Assembly (NCBI RefSeq): GCF_005877885.1
Contig: NZ_VCHY01000004.1
Span: 248,001 to 312,000, forward strand
DNA from: Labilibacter sediminis
Lineage (GTDB): Bacteria; Bacteroidota; Bacteroidia; Bacteroidales; Marinilabiliaceae
Length of the DNA stretch: 64,000 nt
Reading direction: 5' to 3'
Within the stretch, counting starts at the first letter, position 1, and the number at the start of each line of letters is the position of its first letter. Made by a program: the position numbers and the translations under genes. Below are positions 1-8,848 of this stretch, piece by piece. A model generated the notes under the pieces. It saw nothing but the letters and a program-made list of their open reading frames with translations, did no database searches and was not told where the DNA came from.

Positions 1-609
1 TGCCAAACTATCTTGACCTGTAAAATGTCTCATTGCCCCTGTAATTAAAAGCAGCTCTTTTTTTCGATAATTATTAAAAGTGTCGGTTAAAATACTGTCA
101 GCAATATCCAATGCAATTAATCTGCTTGCATTAGCTTTACTTGTTATATTCTCCTCCTCGTAATGATATCCTTTAATCCTGTGAAATCTACACCAGAAAT
201 CTAAGTCAGTTTGATATAATTTATAGAATAACTCAGCCGTTTCAAGTTTTTCTGATATCGGTATCTTAGTATAGTCCTTTTTTGCTTTCATAGTAATTGA
301 CAAAGTGTCAATCGCACTCTTAATAAGTTGCAAAGTGTCTCCTGAAATATCTTCAAAATCCCACATAAAAGCAGAATATCTACAATTACTACATGAATAA
401 ACTGAATAAGTCTCTGTTACCGGCCAATATATATACTGATATTTTGACGGCCATCCATAGATATATCCGCCATATGAACCTATTTGTTGAAATGTATTCT
501 TTGTCTTACAAACGGGACATTTTACTTTTGTCTCATACCAAGTCGTGGCAAATAGTATCCCGATGAACGTGAATATCAATAATCCTGTTAATATTGTTTT
601 CTTCTTCAT
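1..609 (-). CDS. DUF2225-like zinc-ribbon protein, C-terminus outside window
   Basis: An open frame of 203 codons runs leftward from an ATG at 607-609 to the window edge with no stop, so the C-terminus is missing. The product starts with an N-terminal hydrophobic segment (about residues 5-22: signal anchor or uncleaved signal peptide), followed by two CxxC pairs (CPVC near residue 31 and CSNC near residue 73) spaced as in a zinc ribbon. A helical region after that has a tyrosine- and lysine-rich pattern. The CxxC arrangement followed by helices resembles DUF2225 proteins, whose function is unknown; I infer this family from memory of its pattern. It is the most downstream gene of a leftward accessory series and is separated from the next gene by a cassette-like inverted repeat. 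Confidence 0.7.
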   Translation of the reverse strand, partial: MKKKTILTGLLIFTFIGILFATTWYETKVKCPVCKTKNTFQQIGSYGGYIYGWPSKYQYIYWPVTETYSVYSCSNCRYSAFMWDFEDISGDTLQLIKSAIDTLSITMKAKKDYTKIPISEKLETAELFYKLYQTDLDFWCRFHRIKGYHYEEENITSKANASRLIALDIADSILTDTFNNYRKKELLLITGAMRHFTGQDSLA

Positions 610-660
610 GATTTAAGTTTTTTAATCAAGACAATCATAAAAATGTATGCCCCTTATTTT

Positions 661-800
661 GTCCAACGTTTACCTGTATATTTATGTGGCAGGATTTTGC
701 GAACTGCGTCTTTGTTCACCAGGACTAAGACAACATTTAGGATGTGCCCCCTCCAAAACACCACTGATTTGCCATTAAATATTACAGGCTGTTACCTGCT
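661..800. repeat. Cassette-junction-like imperfect inverted repeat
   Basis: Arms at 673-691 and 770-788 are complementary at about 17 of 19 positions (CCTGTA, TATTTA and TGGCA blocks) and enclose about 78 bp. On the minus strand the structure begins inside the last codons of the upstream gene (AACAGCC at its 3' end) and finishes with AAACGTTGGAC just before the next gene. GTTGGAC fits the GTTRRRY core of integron attC sites, but the opposite core is not convincing. Size (about 130 bp) and overlap with a gene end are attC-like; the assignment is tentative. Confidence 0.4.
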
Positions 801-1807
801 GTTTTTTCTCTCTCAAATTCTATGACCTCCTTATCTAGTGAGTTATAAAATCTTTTATTTCGTTCAATAACAAGTTTGTCATCTTTGATTGTTAAAATTT
901 TCCAAACTCCATTCCTAGTGAAAATATCCTCGTTAAAAATAATATAATCGTTGGTCGTGTTTAGTCGCCATTTTTTCGACTTTGTACGACCAAATTGTTC
1001 AACTTCCAGAGAATCCTTATTTATTCTTAGATAAAGTTTTGGATCAATGTCCTTCGGATAATTTGGAGGAGGTGGCGGTATAGGCGAGTTTTGATTTATT
1101 TGATATGGCCATACCCAATTCCCAACCATTCCAATTGTGTCTTTTACATTATATAATTCGGTCATTTTGAAATCCTGAATTGTTGTGAAAAACAATTTCA
1201 TTGTTATTTCATTTTCAGTACTATTTTCAATCAAAAAAGGAGGTGATTCAATTTGGTCAAAAATTAAAAACTCAAATGATTTATAACTATTGATATTCCA
1301 TTGAGTTGAACGATAAATTGTATTGAATTTATTTCCAATATGTAGAATAAGCGAGTCGTTAATAAAATCTATTGAATCTGCGTAATTTGGCCCTGTTAGT
1401 GAAAAAGCTCTATTTTTTAGTTTTAATTGTTGTGTTCTTCTTTTTTTAGGCAATTTTTTAAAAATCAAATCACTTTCGTAATTGGACTGTAAATTAAGCA
1501 CTAAACTATCTTTGGTTAAGTTTTTTACTATAAACGTGTCTGACTCAATTATTAAAAATTGGTCAACATATTTGTATTTTGACACCTGTATTGTGTCCTT
1601 TTTTCTATAGGTTGGATAGTCAAATGTCTTGTAAATCAAATTATTACTGGAAATATCCAAGATGTATCGCATTGTACCTAAAATCGAATCATTTTCTGAG
1701 TAATGAATCTGATATGCTCCAATCCAAATTCCTTCTAAACCTGTTTGGTGGGATTGACAAGAAATGAAAATTACTAAGCTAATTAATATGTAGTATGGTT
1801 TTCTCAT
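782..1807 (-). CDS. Hypothetical lipoprotein with two lipocalin-like repeats
   Basis: The frame is open upstream to 1846, but the ATG at 1805-1807 gives a clean lipoprotein signal peptide (MRKPYYILISLVIFISC, lipobox ending at Cys17), so I start there, for 341 residues. The mature protein is rich in beta-strand-forming residues. It has two stretches that open with a G-x-W pattern (GIWIGAYQ near residue 25 and GNWVWPYQ near residue 232), as in lipocalin-like Bacteroidota lipoproteins. A five-proline run lies near residue 245. No catalytic motif is visible. The stop codon sits inside the cassette-like inverted repeat at 661-800. Likely envelope location; function unknown. Confidence 0.7.
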   Translation of the reverse strand: MRKPYYILISLVIFISCQSHQTGLEGIWIGAYQIHYSENDSILGTMRYILDISSNNLIYKTFDYPTYRKKDTIQVSKYKYVDQFLIIESDTFIVKNLTKDSLVLNLQSNYESDLIFKKLPKKRRTQQLKLKNRAFSLTGPNYADSIDFINDSLILHIGNKFNTIYRSTQWNINSYKSFEFLIFDQIESPPFLIENSTENEITMKLFFTTIQDFKMTELYNVKDTIGMVGNWVWPYQINQNSPIPPPPPNYPKDIDPKLYLRINKDSLEVEQFGRTKSKKWRLNTTNDYIIFNEDIFTRNGVWKILTIKDDKLVIERNKRFYNSLDKEVIEFEREKTAGNSL

Positions 1808-1889
1808 AAAATAGCAATTAACGTTACGGCTAAGAAGCGTTACCATCCCGCAGGGAGGCTATGATTTTTTAGCCATTATTAGCGGCTGA
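1808..1889. repeat. Second cassette-like junction
   Basis: This short spacer between two leftward genes carries, read on the minus strand, CAGCCGCTAATAATGGCTA directly after the stop codon and TTAGCCGTAACGTTAAT before the next gene, with GGCTA/TAGCC complementarity. The order CAGCC... then ...GTAACGTT is the same as at the 661-800 junction. A small TCCC-GCA-GGGA hairpin lies in the middle. The resemblance is weak in length and is offered as supporting evidence only. Confidence 0.3.
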
Positions 1890-3044
1890 TTATTGTTTAA
1901 AATTTTTCGTTTCAGTTCTGTTGAAAGATGCTAATGTCATTTCAAAACCATAGTGCTTAATGATTTTTATATTGTCGAGTCGATTGATCTTTAATTCCTT
2001 TCTTTTCAGGCTTTCATATACTTTATCAGTTATTTCATCATTTGACAAAAATGAACTATTAGGTCTAATTGTAATATCCAAGCTTGTAATGCCATTTGTA
2101 GTATTTAAACTAATTCTTTCAATTTCATCAACACCATCAATTTCTTGAATATCAGAAATCATGCTTTCAAAAGTTGACATGTTTTCATTGAGAGTGGCTT
2201 CAAGTTGCTCGGCTTGTGCTTCAAAACCATACATATCGGCAATAGTATTGAAACTAGTTGATACGTTCAGGATTATGAATAAAGCAATAATTCCAGCAGC
2301 AATGAAGTAGTAGGTTATTACTTTCTTTTTCGAGTATTCGAAATCGGTTTTTTCGCGATTTTCAGAACTGACGAATGACTTAGTTATTAGGTCATGGAAA
2401 CTTCTTCTTAGTTCTTTGTCTGTTATGAAGAAGTAAATAATTCCAACATAGTATGAATATCTCAAACCAGATAATATACCGAAAGAGTTTAAAAACAAAT
2501 TATCCAAAATATTGAGCAAAAAGAATGGGGCGATTAACAGGCTATATCGAACTAAAGAATTAGTGATTTTTAAAGGCTTTAGATTGTAGTTCTCAACCTT
2601 AATTTGCATGATATTCTTGCCTATTGTTTTTTTACAGATAGAGCTATTGAAAATAACAAAGTATCCAAGTATTATGGTCAAACTAAGAATCGGCTCCCAA
2701 GGTTCTTTAATTAGAGGAGAACCAATAAGTAAAAAACCAATCAAGTAGCTTAATCCAGATAGAACAACTAAATCTATCAAGAGTGCGATTATTCTTTTTG
2801 TTAGAAGGGACGGTTCAGATTCTTTTTTTCTAGCCTCTTCAATGACTTTCTTTTCTTCTATATGTGTTTCGATTATTTCAACGGTAGACTTCTGTTCTTC
2901 AGTAAGCTCTATTTGTCGTTCTTTTAAAAGTTGAGTTGCAGCGATGACCGCATCTTCTGTATATGTTTTGGGATCATTTAAAATTCGTTCAAGTTCCGAA
3001 TTTGTCTTTTCTTGAAATCTCTTGTAGAAGTAGTTGTTTTCCAT
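1890..3044 (-). CDS. RDD family membrane protein
   Basis: Although the frame is open up to 3218, the start is placed at the ATG at 3042-3044 (MENNYFYKRF), because the upstream extension looks like translated spacer and the N-terminus then matches related Bacteroidota proteins. The product is 384 residues. A soluble helical N-terminus carries a YTEDAVIAA motif near residue 30. An RDD-type membrane domain follows from about residue 80 (KRIIALLIDLVVL, several hydrophobic helices, and SICKKTIGKNIMQIKV, typical of RDD). Another transmembrane helix near residue 250 leads to a charged C-terminal domain of about 110 residues. RDD proteins are inner-membrane proteins of mostly unknown role. The stop overlaps the 1808-1889 junction. 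Confidence 0.75.
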   Translation of the reverse strand: MENNYFYKRFQEKTNSELERILNDPKTYTEDAVIAATQLLKERQIELTEEQKSTVEIIETHIEEKKVIEEARKKESEPSLLTKRIIALLIDLVVLSGLSYLIGFLLIGSPLIKEPWEPILSLTIILGYFVIFNSSICKKTIGKNIMQIKVENYNLKPLKITNSLVRYSLLIAPFFLLNILDNLFLNSFGILSGLRYSYYVGIIYFFITDKELRRSFHDLITKSFVSSENREKTDFEYSKKKVITYYFIAAGIIALFIILNVSTSFNTIADMYGFEAQAEQLEATLNENMSTFESMISDIQEIDGVDEIERISLNTTNGITSLDITIRPNSSFLSNDEITDKVYESLKRKELKINRLDNIKIIKHYGFEMTLASFNRTETKNFKQ

Positions 3045-3267
3045 TTTCTTATTTGCCGCTAACACCCCGCACATGCCTATTGCATTTACAGTACAATACA
3101 TGCCCAATTGGCACCATATGGTTAATGTTTGAAAATTATCTTTGTTATGCTTTAAAAGCCAAGCTAAAATATCATAAAAATTATAGTAAACAAAAATTAA
3201 CCAGTGCTCATTTAACATTATCCCCGCTCTGCGAATTGGGCTGTTTTGTTGTTTTAGAGTAAACTCT

Positions 3268-3281
3268 CTGCCAGCTGGCAG
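3268..3281. repeat. 14-bp perfect palindrome
   Basis: CTGCCAGCTGGCAG is perfectly self-complementary and stands in a gene-free stretch. It resembles the GC-rich palindrome inserted in the direct repeat at 6024-6035 (CCTGCCGGCAGG). Both may be members of a tiny interspersed palindrome family; that is inference from two examples. Confidence 0.5.
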
Positions 3282-3631
3282 TTCAATGTCATTATGTTTA
3301 GAATTTGTAATTATTTACCAGCTGTAAATGAAAAGTGGGTAGGCCAGAGCAATAGACCGGGCCAGTGTTGGGGAAAGGTCTTCAAGGGTGCACTTGAGGG
3401 GGATGTGTGTCAGCAGGAATTGAAGGCCGATGCGGGAAGAAGGATTCTATTGGTCTAGACCTTTTTGCTTCCTTTTTATGTCAATGATAAAAAGGAAGTA
3501 GGGTATGGGACAAGGTCCCAAAATTAGAAAGTTTAAGGAATGATTTTTTTATCTTAATGAGCTGGTAAGCTGAGATGCTATGCCGAAGGATTTACATTAT
3601 TAGTTGCTACAGAGAGGGTGGGGTATGTGCT
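3282..3631. repeat. Gene-free stretch with repeat-family hairpin
   Basis: No plausible gene is seen from 3045 to 3631. The recognisable structure is a strong hairpin with arms 3468-3478 and 3488-3498 (CTTCCTTTTTA / TAAAAAGGAAG, perfect 11 bp, 9-nt loop). It is preceded by GGTCTAGACC and followed by GGGACAAGGTCCC, itself a small inverted repeat. The same CTTCCTTT hairpin design followed by a GGGTTT/AGGGA stretch appears at 55909-55970, so I class both as one family of intergenic repeat. Confidence 0.5.
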
Positions 3632-4399
3632 TTACTTTTGCTGCTCAAGTTCATCATTTAAATAGTCAAAAGGTAAAAATCTTTCACTCAAGATCTTAAA
3701 ATTTTTGAAAGTCCATGCCATTAAGGATTCAAAATCTTTTGTTTGATGCATTCTTTTGCCATACATATCATCAGGTTCAACATAAGAGAAATCATAAATA
3801 TTTTCAACTCCTTTTTCTCTCTCATCAAATACGTGGTGGTAATCAATACAAAATTCACCTTTGTCTAGGTATATTGAAATCCATTCAACCGTTGAGTAAT
3901 TCTCATTTTTAGAATAGCCAAGTAATTGCTCTATAGTTTTACCTTTATTTAACATGGCTCTAATCAATCCAAAATCTATATAATTCATACTAATCAATGT
4001 TGTGCCAAAAGTGAGTACAACCATTTTTACAAAATGTTTCTCTCCGATATGTATCGGCTGTTCTGAATATACATAACATGACAATAAAGGTTTTCTTATT
4101 TCTGAATCAGGCAAGTTTTTAATTTTATTAACTGCTATTTTAAATGGCTTCGTGTTAAAAATTACAACAGGAGTCATTGTTTCTTTGATTGGAGCAAGCT
4201 TAATAGAATGTGCTATCATCTCGTCTGTTGGGTGAGCTTGTTCCATGCACATTATTAACTTGTTTCTGATTTCTTTTTGCATTGACAAATCAAATCTGTC
4301 GAACCAGTTCAACATCTCAGAGTCTGTTAGTTTATTTTGAGCATATCTATTAATATTGATTTCAACCTCTTTCATAATTTGCACAATACTAAATCGCAT
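3632..4399 (-). CDS. DUF5958-like hypothetical protein
   Basis: A 255-residue soluble protein without signal peptide or membrane segment. The N-terminus (INRYAQNKLTDSEMLNWFD, residues 15-33) looks like the start of DUF5958 proteins, a family of unknown function; I name it from remembered pattern only. The middle contains a strand-rich section and the C-terminus is acidic with aromatic residues (YDFSYVEPDDMYGKR). An in-frame ATG at 4373-4375 is an equally possible start and would place the DUF-like motif at residue 7. The flanking spacers (3045-3631 and 4400-4528) hold no other gene. It appears to belong to the accessory group at the left of the window. Confidence 0.6.
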   Translation of the reverse strand: MRFSIVQIMKEVEININRYAQNKLTDSEMLNWFDRFDLSMQKEIRNKLIMCMEQAHPTDEMIAHSIKLAPIKETMTPVVIFNTKPFKIAVNKIKNLPDSEIRKPLLSCYVYSEQPIHIGEKHFVKMVVLTFGTTLISMNYIDFGLIRAMLNKGKTIEQLLGYSKNENYSTVEWISIYLDKGEFCIDYHHVFDEREKGVENIYDFSYVEPDDMYGKRMHQTKDFESLMAWTFKNFKILSERFLPFDYLNDELEQQK

Positions 4400-4528
4400 T
4401 ATTCACAACGGCCTGCCTCATGAAGCAAATGGATTTTAACTTTACTAACTTTCCAAATGGAGCTAAGCCAAAACGATGTATTTAATTTATCTTTTACATT
4501 TTAAATCTAAATCAACCTTTACAACAAC

Positions 4529-5854
4529 CTATATGGCTATACCAACAGGTATGTTTATCTTGTTTAAAGTGACAGAAAAGGTGCTGCCGGAACTATTTGA
4601 AGATTCAAGAGAGATAGAGCCATTTAACTTTTTCGCCAGTTCGCTACTAATGGCCAGTCCTAATCCAACGCCGTCTTTTTTATCTTTAAATTCGACTTTC
4701 CCCTGGTTAAAACGTTTAAATATCTCGTTTTTATCTTCGTTTGAAATACCTGTACCACTATCCGAAACATAAATTTTAATCCAATCCGGATTGCAGGGAT
4801 TAGGAGCTTCAATGCCAAATTTTACAAACCCCTTGCTGGTGAATTTTATGGCATTGCTGATTAAGTTAGATATGATCTGATACATTAATAATTCATCAGT
4901 ATAAAACTCAGAGCAAGTCAGGTTTTTAGGTATTTCGTAAGTGAAAAATATTTGTTTGTTTGAAGGAATTTGTCCCAGGAAAGTGGCATATATTCTTTCG
5001 AAGAAAGGTTTGATTTTTACAGTTTTGTTATTGACTTCAATAATGCCGGCTTCTATTTTAGAGGCATCCATCACATTGTTTAATATTTGAAGAAGTACGT
5101 TCCCGTTATCTTTAATAATATCTAAATACTGATCTTTTATTTCTTCTTCAGTATGCGGGTCTTTAAGTAATTCAGTAAAACCAATAATGGCATTCATGGG
5201 TGTTCTGATTTCATGACTCATGTTGGCTAAAAAAGCTGATTTAACTTTTTCAGAATTAATGGCTTTTAAGCTTTCCGTAATAAACTGCTTTTGTATAAAA
5301 TATAAAAGAGGAATCTCAAACATGAAAAAGATAAACGATATGAAATATAAATCCAGTATACGCTCTTCGTTAGTGGCGTATTGTGTGATGGTTTCAGGAT
5401 AGAAATATTCAACGGCAAATAGGATTGAAATATTTACGCAGAATAAAAATATGATGTAGAGCTTACGTCTAATTTCTGTGAAGAATAAAAACATGGGGAT
5501 AAAGGCCTGGAAAATTAAAAGTGTAGGTCCATAGCTCCCTGCGTTTAAAAACCACAATATATTAAGCATTAAAAATAACAGTGAAATAAAAATATACAGA
5601 CTAAGGTGATAGTGATTTTTAAATCGCACCAGATAGTATAAATACCCAAATATTATAGATGAAAATCCTGTTGTAAATATAAGAGGTGTACTCAGGTTTA
5701 GTAAAATGTTAGAAATAGTAGAGATAATACATAGAGTAGTAGAAATCAATAATATTTGTTGGAATATTTCTTTGGAGTTTAGTTTTCCTATTTTAACATC
5801 AATCCACTTTTTTAAAAAAGCAGTAAATAGATTAGAGATTCTATTTTTTATCAT
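4529..5854 (-). CDS. Membrane sensor histidine kinase
   Basis: A 441-residue histidine kinase. The N-terminal 190 residues hold about six hydrophobic helices with short loops, resembling a small multi-spanning sensor without a large periplasmic domain. The kinase core follows: H-box ANMSHEIRTPMN with His214, N-box NLISNAIKF, G1 DSGTGI, F-box around IFKRFNQG, and G2 DGVGLGLAIS. There is no receiver domain and no response regulator next to it, so its partner is elsewhere (orphan kinase). Its start codon lies inside the first copy of the ~400 bp direct repeat, so its upstream region is repeat sequence. The signal sensed is unknown. Confidence 0.9.
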   Translation of the reverse strand: MIKNRISNLFTAFLKKWIDVKIGKLNSKEIFQQILLISTTLCIISTISNILLNLSTPLIFTTGFSSIIFGYLYYLVRFKNHYHLSLYIFISLLFLMLNILWFLNAGSYGPTLLIFQAFIPMFLFFTEIRRKLYIIFLFCVNISILFAVEYFYPETITQYATNEERILDLYFISFIFFMFEIPLLYFIQKQFITESLKAINSEKVKSAFLANMSHEIRTPMNAIIGFTELLKDPHTEEEIKDQYLDIIKDNGNVLLQILNNVMDASKIEAGIIEVNNKTVKIKPFFERIYATFLGQIPSNKQIFFTYEIPKNLTCSEFYTDELLMYQIISNLISNAIKFTSKGFVKFGIEAPNPCNPDWIKIYVSDSGTGISNEDKNEIFKRFNQGKVEFKDKKDGVGLGLAISSELAKKLNGSISLESSNSSGSTFSVTLNKINIPVGIAI

Positions 5855-6251
5855 TGGTGTTTTGTTAAATTTTTTATGAAAATGCTACGTATTACAATTA
5901 GTAGGACATTATAATAGTTTTTCAATTTAAGACCTTGTTTTTCCGCCTTTGATAAAATGCGTAAAAAAATCAAATTAAGAGAATGTTAAGAAATCAAAGC
6001 TGTTCGACGAAGGAGCCAGCCTGCCTGCCGGCAGGTTCCTTGATTTTAGTGTATTAGTTTGATTTTTAGCAATTTTATCATCGGCGGCGGCATCTTTTGT
6101 TTACTTTTCTCTGCTGTAGGAGAATTAGAGCAAAGCGCTAATCACGAACACGAAAAAGAAAACGAAAGTGAGCTAAAAGTAAAAGCCTGTCTGGCTCAAA
6201 GACAAATATTGAATTAATACTTATAAATAGTTTTACCGGGCAATATTGATT
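5851..6251. repeat. Long direct repeat, copy 1
   Basis: About 400 bp, closely similar over its whole length to 8340-8719. Landmarks shared in order: TCATTGGTGT, TTTTTTATGAAAATGCTA, GACCTTGTTTTTCCGCCTTT, GAAATCAAAGCTGTTCGACG, TTTTAGCAATTTTATCATC, GAGAATTAGAGCAAAGCG, GAGCTAAAAGTAAAAGCC and TTTTACCGG. Copy 1 has a 20-bp insertion at 6016-6035 containing the palindrome CCTGCCGGCAGG, absent from copy 2. The element contains internal complementarity (TTTACTTTT against AAAAGTAAAAG). It covers the gap upstream of the cobalamin genes; no gene lies inside. Confidence 0.9.
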
Positions 6252-6352
6252 GTTTATCATTTTTTATTGTGTTGCATTTGTAACAAATATAAAATAATTG
6301 AATGATTATTGTGAATAGTTTTGATAAATGAATGGAATTGGTTAAAAAACAA

Positions 6353-6360
6353 TACTTTTG
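6353..6360 (+). promoter_or_regulatory. Bacteroidota -7 element for cobD-cbiB
   Basis: TACTTTTG matches TAnnTTTG and lies 28 bp upstream of the ATG. A -33 TTTG at the usual spacing is not evident, so strength is uncertain. No cobalamin riboswitch (B12 box) was found between the repeat and the gene. Confidence 0.45.
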
Positions 6361-6387
6361 CCGATCAATAAAAAGTAAGTTTATCTC

Positions 6388-7410
6388 ATGTTAATTGGCC
6401 ACGGAAATCATACTGCCGACTTAAATAAAAGTATACAAATCGATTTTAGCTCTAATATTTGGTATGGGCGTTTAAATAACGATTTGTTAAAACACCTTCA
6501 GCTTAGTTTGGCAAAAATATGCAACTACCCAACCGTAGATGCGTCAGATTTACAGAAAGAAGTGGCAGGTCATTATCATCTGAATCAGGATAATGTTTGT
6601 GTTACCAGTGGAGCAACAGAGGCATTTTACTTAATTGCACATGCCTTTAAAAATTGTTCTTCATCCATTCTTTGTCCTTCTTTTTCAGAATATACCGATG
6701 CCGCTAATATGTATCAACATGAGGTTAGTTTTGTTTCCAATAGTGAAGTTTCTTCATCATTAAAATTTATTAGTCAATTGGTATGGATTGGTAATCCGAA
6801 CAACCCGGATGCCAAACTTATTTCACCGGATACCATTGAAGATCTGTTAAAGGGAAATCCTCAAAGCATTTTTATTATTGATGAGGCCTATGGCGAACTG
6901 TGTTATGGATTTCAGTCGGCAGAGGAACTGATTGGTAAATATGAAAATCTGGTGGTAATAAAGTCAGTCACTAAGTTATGCTCAATTCCGGGATTGCGAC
7001 TGGGATATATCTTATCAAATGCCGACCTGATAAAAAAGGTTGCTGCATACAGAATGCCATGGAGTGTATCAACAATGGCCCTGGAAGCCGGCAGGTTTAT
7101 TTTTAAACATTATTCAGATTTTAGCTTAGATACAAAGCAGTTGAATGAAGAAAGTTTATTGTTTCAGAAGCAGCTGGCAGCCGTGGACGGTTTGAAGGTG
7201 TATCCTTCGCCTACCAATTATTTTTTGATTGAGTTACATAATCGTACTGCAGCAGAACTGAAAGAGTACCTGGTGGATAATTATGGTATTTTAATTCGCG
7301 ACTGCGCAAATTTTTACGGTTTATCTAAACATCATTTTAGACTGGCCATACAGGGAAAGGCAAACAATGAGTTGTGTGTTGAGGCCATATCAAAATTTAT
7401 ACATAAATGA
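6388..7410 (+). CDS. cobD: Threonine-phosphate decarboxylase / CobC-like aminotransferase
   Basis: A 340-residue fold-type I PLP enzyme of the histidinol-phosphate aminotransferase-like group. Landmarks: SGATEAF (residues 74-80), NPNNP (136-140), DEAYG (165-169), the PLP lysine in SVTKLCSIPGLRLGY (Lys196), and a C-terminal arginine in HHFRLAIQGK. It overlaps by 4 bp with cbiB, which points to the L-threonine-phosphate decarboxylase that makes aminopropanol phosphate for the cobalamin nucleotide loop (CobD in Salmonella naming), rather than histidine biosynthesis. Cytoplasmic. Length is normal for the family. The rest of the pathway is not in this window. The gene pair is bracketed by two long direct repeats. 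Confidence 0.85.
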   Translation: MLIGHGNHTADLNKSIQIDFSSNIWYGRLNNDLLKHLQLSLAKICNYPTVDASDLQKEVAGHYHLNQDNVCVTSGATEAFYLIAHAFKNCSSSILCPSFSEYTDAANMYQHEVSFVSNSEVSSSLKFISQLVWIGNPNNPDAKLISPDTIEDLLKGNPQSIFIIDEAYGELCYGFQSAEELIGKYENLVVIKSVTKLCSIPGLRLGYILSNADLIKKVAAYRMPWSVSTMALEAGRFIFKHYSDFSLDTKQLNEESLLFQKQLAAVDGLKVYPSPTNYFLIELHNRTAAELKEYLVDNYGILIRDCANFYGLSKHHFRLAIQGKANNELCVEAISKFIHK

Positions 7411-8357
7411 TTTTCGAAAATATATTTCTGAGTGCGCTTATCGTTGGCTTTATACTGGATGCCTTTATTGGTGATCCTTACAGTTGGCCACACCCTGTAA
7501 AATGGTTCGGAAACCTGATTTATTTTGGTGAGCGAAAGCTGAATAAGGGAAGTTCTCGTACTTTAAAAGGAGGAGCCATGTCAATACTGTATGTGCTCCT
7601 TGTATTTGTTTTTTTCTATGGTCTACATCAATTATTGACTTTAAATCGCTATGCCTTATGGGCGTTTAGTTCAATACTTGTATTTTACGGTTTAGCTAAC
7701 CGAACCTTAATAAATGAAGGATTAAAGGTGATTCGTGTACTTGAAAAGCAAGGAGTTGAAGCCGGAAGAGTGCAGCTGAGTTACATTGTTGGGCGAGATA
7801 CCAGTTCATTAACGCCGCACCAGATTAGAACGGCCGTTTTAGAAACCTTATCAGAAAATTTAAGCGACGGGATTATTGCTCCGCTCTTGTATTATGCCGT
7901 CGGCGGGGTGCCTCTTATGTTTGCCTATAAAATGATAAATACTTTAGATTCGATGATAGGCTATAAGAGCGATCGCTACAAGCAGTTTGGTATGATTGCA
8001 GCACGAATAGATGATGTAGCCAATTATATTCCTGCCCGAATAACAGCTTTACTCATGGTTTTGGTGACTTTTAGTTGGCGAGGCTTAATATTTATTTTTA
8101 AATACGGTCATAAACACGCCAGTCCCAATGCCGGTTATCCCGAATCAGCTCTTGCCGGGATATTAAATTGTCGCTTTGGAGGTCCTAATGTATATCATGG
8201 TAAAGTATTGGATAAACCATTTATTGGTACAAACGGCCGGGATATTACTAATACCGATGTTGTAAAGGCTTGTTGGATAAATGCCGGAGCCAGCATATTG
8301 ATGGTGATATGTATTGTGATGATTAAGTATTATTTCTTTTCATTGGTGTCCGGTTAA
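7407..8357 (+). CDS. cbiB: Adenosylcobinamide-phosphate synthase
   Basis: A 316-residue polytopic inner-membrane protein of the CbiB/CobD family, which joins aminopropanol (phosphate) to adenosylcobyric acid. Family motifs visible: GFILDAFIGDPYSWPHPV near the N-terminus, YIVGRDTSSL, ETLSENLSDGIIAPLLYY, MINTLDSMIGY and SPNAGYPESALAG. The start ATG overlaps the cobD stop (ATGA), indicating translational coupling. The last 17 bases of the gene lie inside copy 2 of the direct repeat (from 8340), so the extreme C-terminus (SLVSG) may have been supplied by the repeat. Confidence 0.93.
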   Translation: MIFENIFLSALIVGFILDAFIGDPYSWPHPVKWFGNLIYFGERKLNKGSSRTLKGGAMSILYVLLVFVFFYGLHQLLTLNRYALWAFSSILVFYGLANRTLINEGLKVIRVLEKQGVEAGRVQLSYIVGRDTSSLTPHQIRTAVLETLSENLSDGIIAPLLYYAVGGVPLMFAYKMINTLDSMIGYKSDRYKQFGMIAARIDDVANYIPARITALLMVLVTFSWRGLIFIFKYGHKHASPNAGYPESALAGILNCRFGGPNVYHGKVLDKPFIGTNGRDITNTDVVKACWINAGASILMVICIVMIKYYFFSLVSG

Positions 8358-8719
8358 TTTTTTATGAAAATGCTATATATTACAATATGTAGGATATTAT
8401 AAAAGTTCTTTAATTTAAGACCTTGTTTTTCCGCCTTTGATAAAATGCGTTAAAAAAATCAGATCATGGAACGTTAAGAAATCAAAGCTGTTCGACGAAG
8501 GAGTTCTTTGATTTTAGTGTATTGATTTGGTTTTTAGCAATTTTATCATCAGCGGCGGCATCTTTTGTTTACTTTTCTCTGCTGCAGGAGAATTAGAGCA
8601 AAGCGATAATCACGAACGCAAAAAAGAAAACGCAAGTGAGCTAAAAGTAAAAGCCCGTCTGGCTCAAAGACAATTATTAAATTTATACTATTAGAAAGTT
8701 TTACCGGACAATAGTGATT
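8340..8719. repeat. Long direct repeat, copy 2
   Basis: About 380 bp, the same orientation and order of landmarks as 5851-6251, lacking the 20-bp palindromic insertion (GAAGGAG is followed directly by TTCTTTGATTTT). It begins in the last codons of cbiB and runs through the downstream spacer. Together the copies bracket a 2.5 kb unit containing cobD and cbiB. Confidence 0.9.
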
Positions 8720-8848
8720 TCTTTTAAAAAGGTAGTTTATTCTTATCTGGGGTTATGGTTGAGGTGGCGTTTTTGTGTAAATGGCAATAAAATGATTTGC
8801 ATGTCCACAATTATGTGAGTGATATGTCAATTTTAACTCCTTTTAACA

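Noticed and set aside
643-825. 60-codon open frame on the plus strand
   Set aside because: It spans the cassette-like inverted repeat and the end of the antisense lipoprotein gene; the composition is not protein-like.
6252-6387. Cobalamin riboswitch upstream of cobD
   Set aside because: No B12-box-like or conserved stem sequence was recognisable in the 136 bp between the repeat and the ATG.
6388-7410. Histidinol-phosphate aminotransferase (hisC)
   Set aside because: The fold is shared, but the 4-bp overlap with cbiB and lack of his genes favour the cobalamin enzyme.
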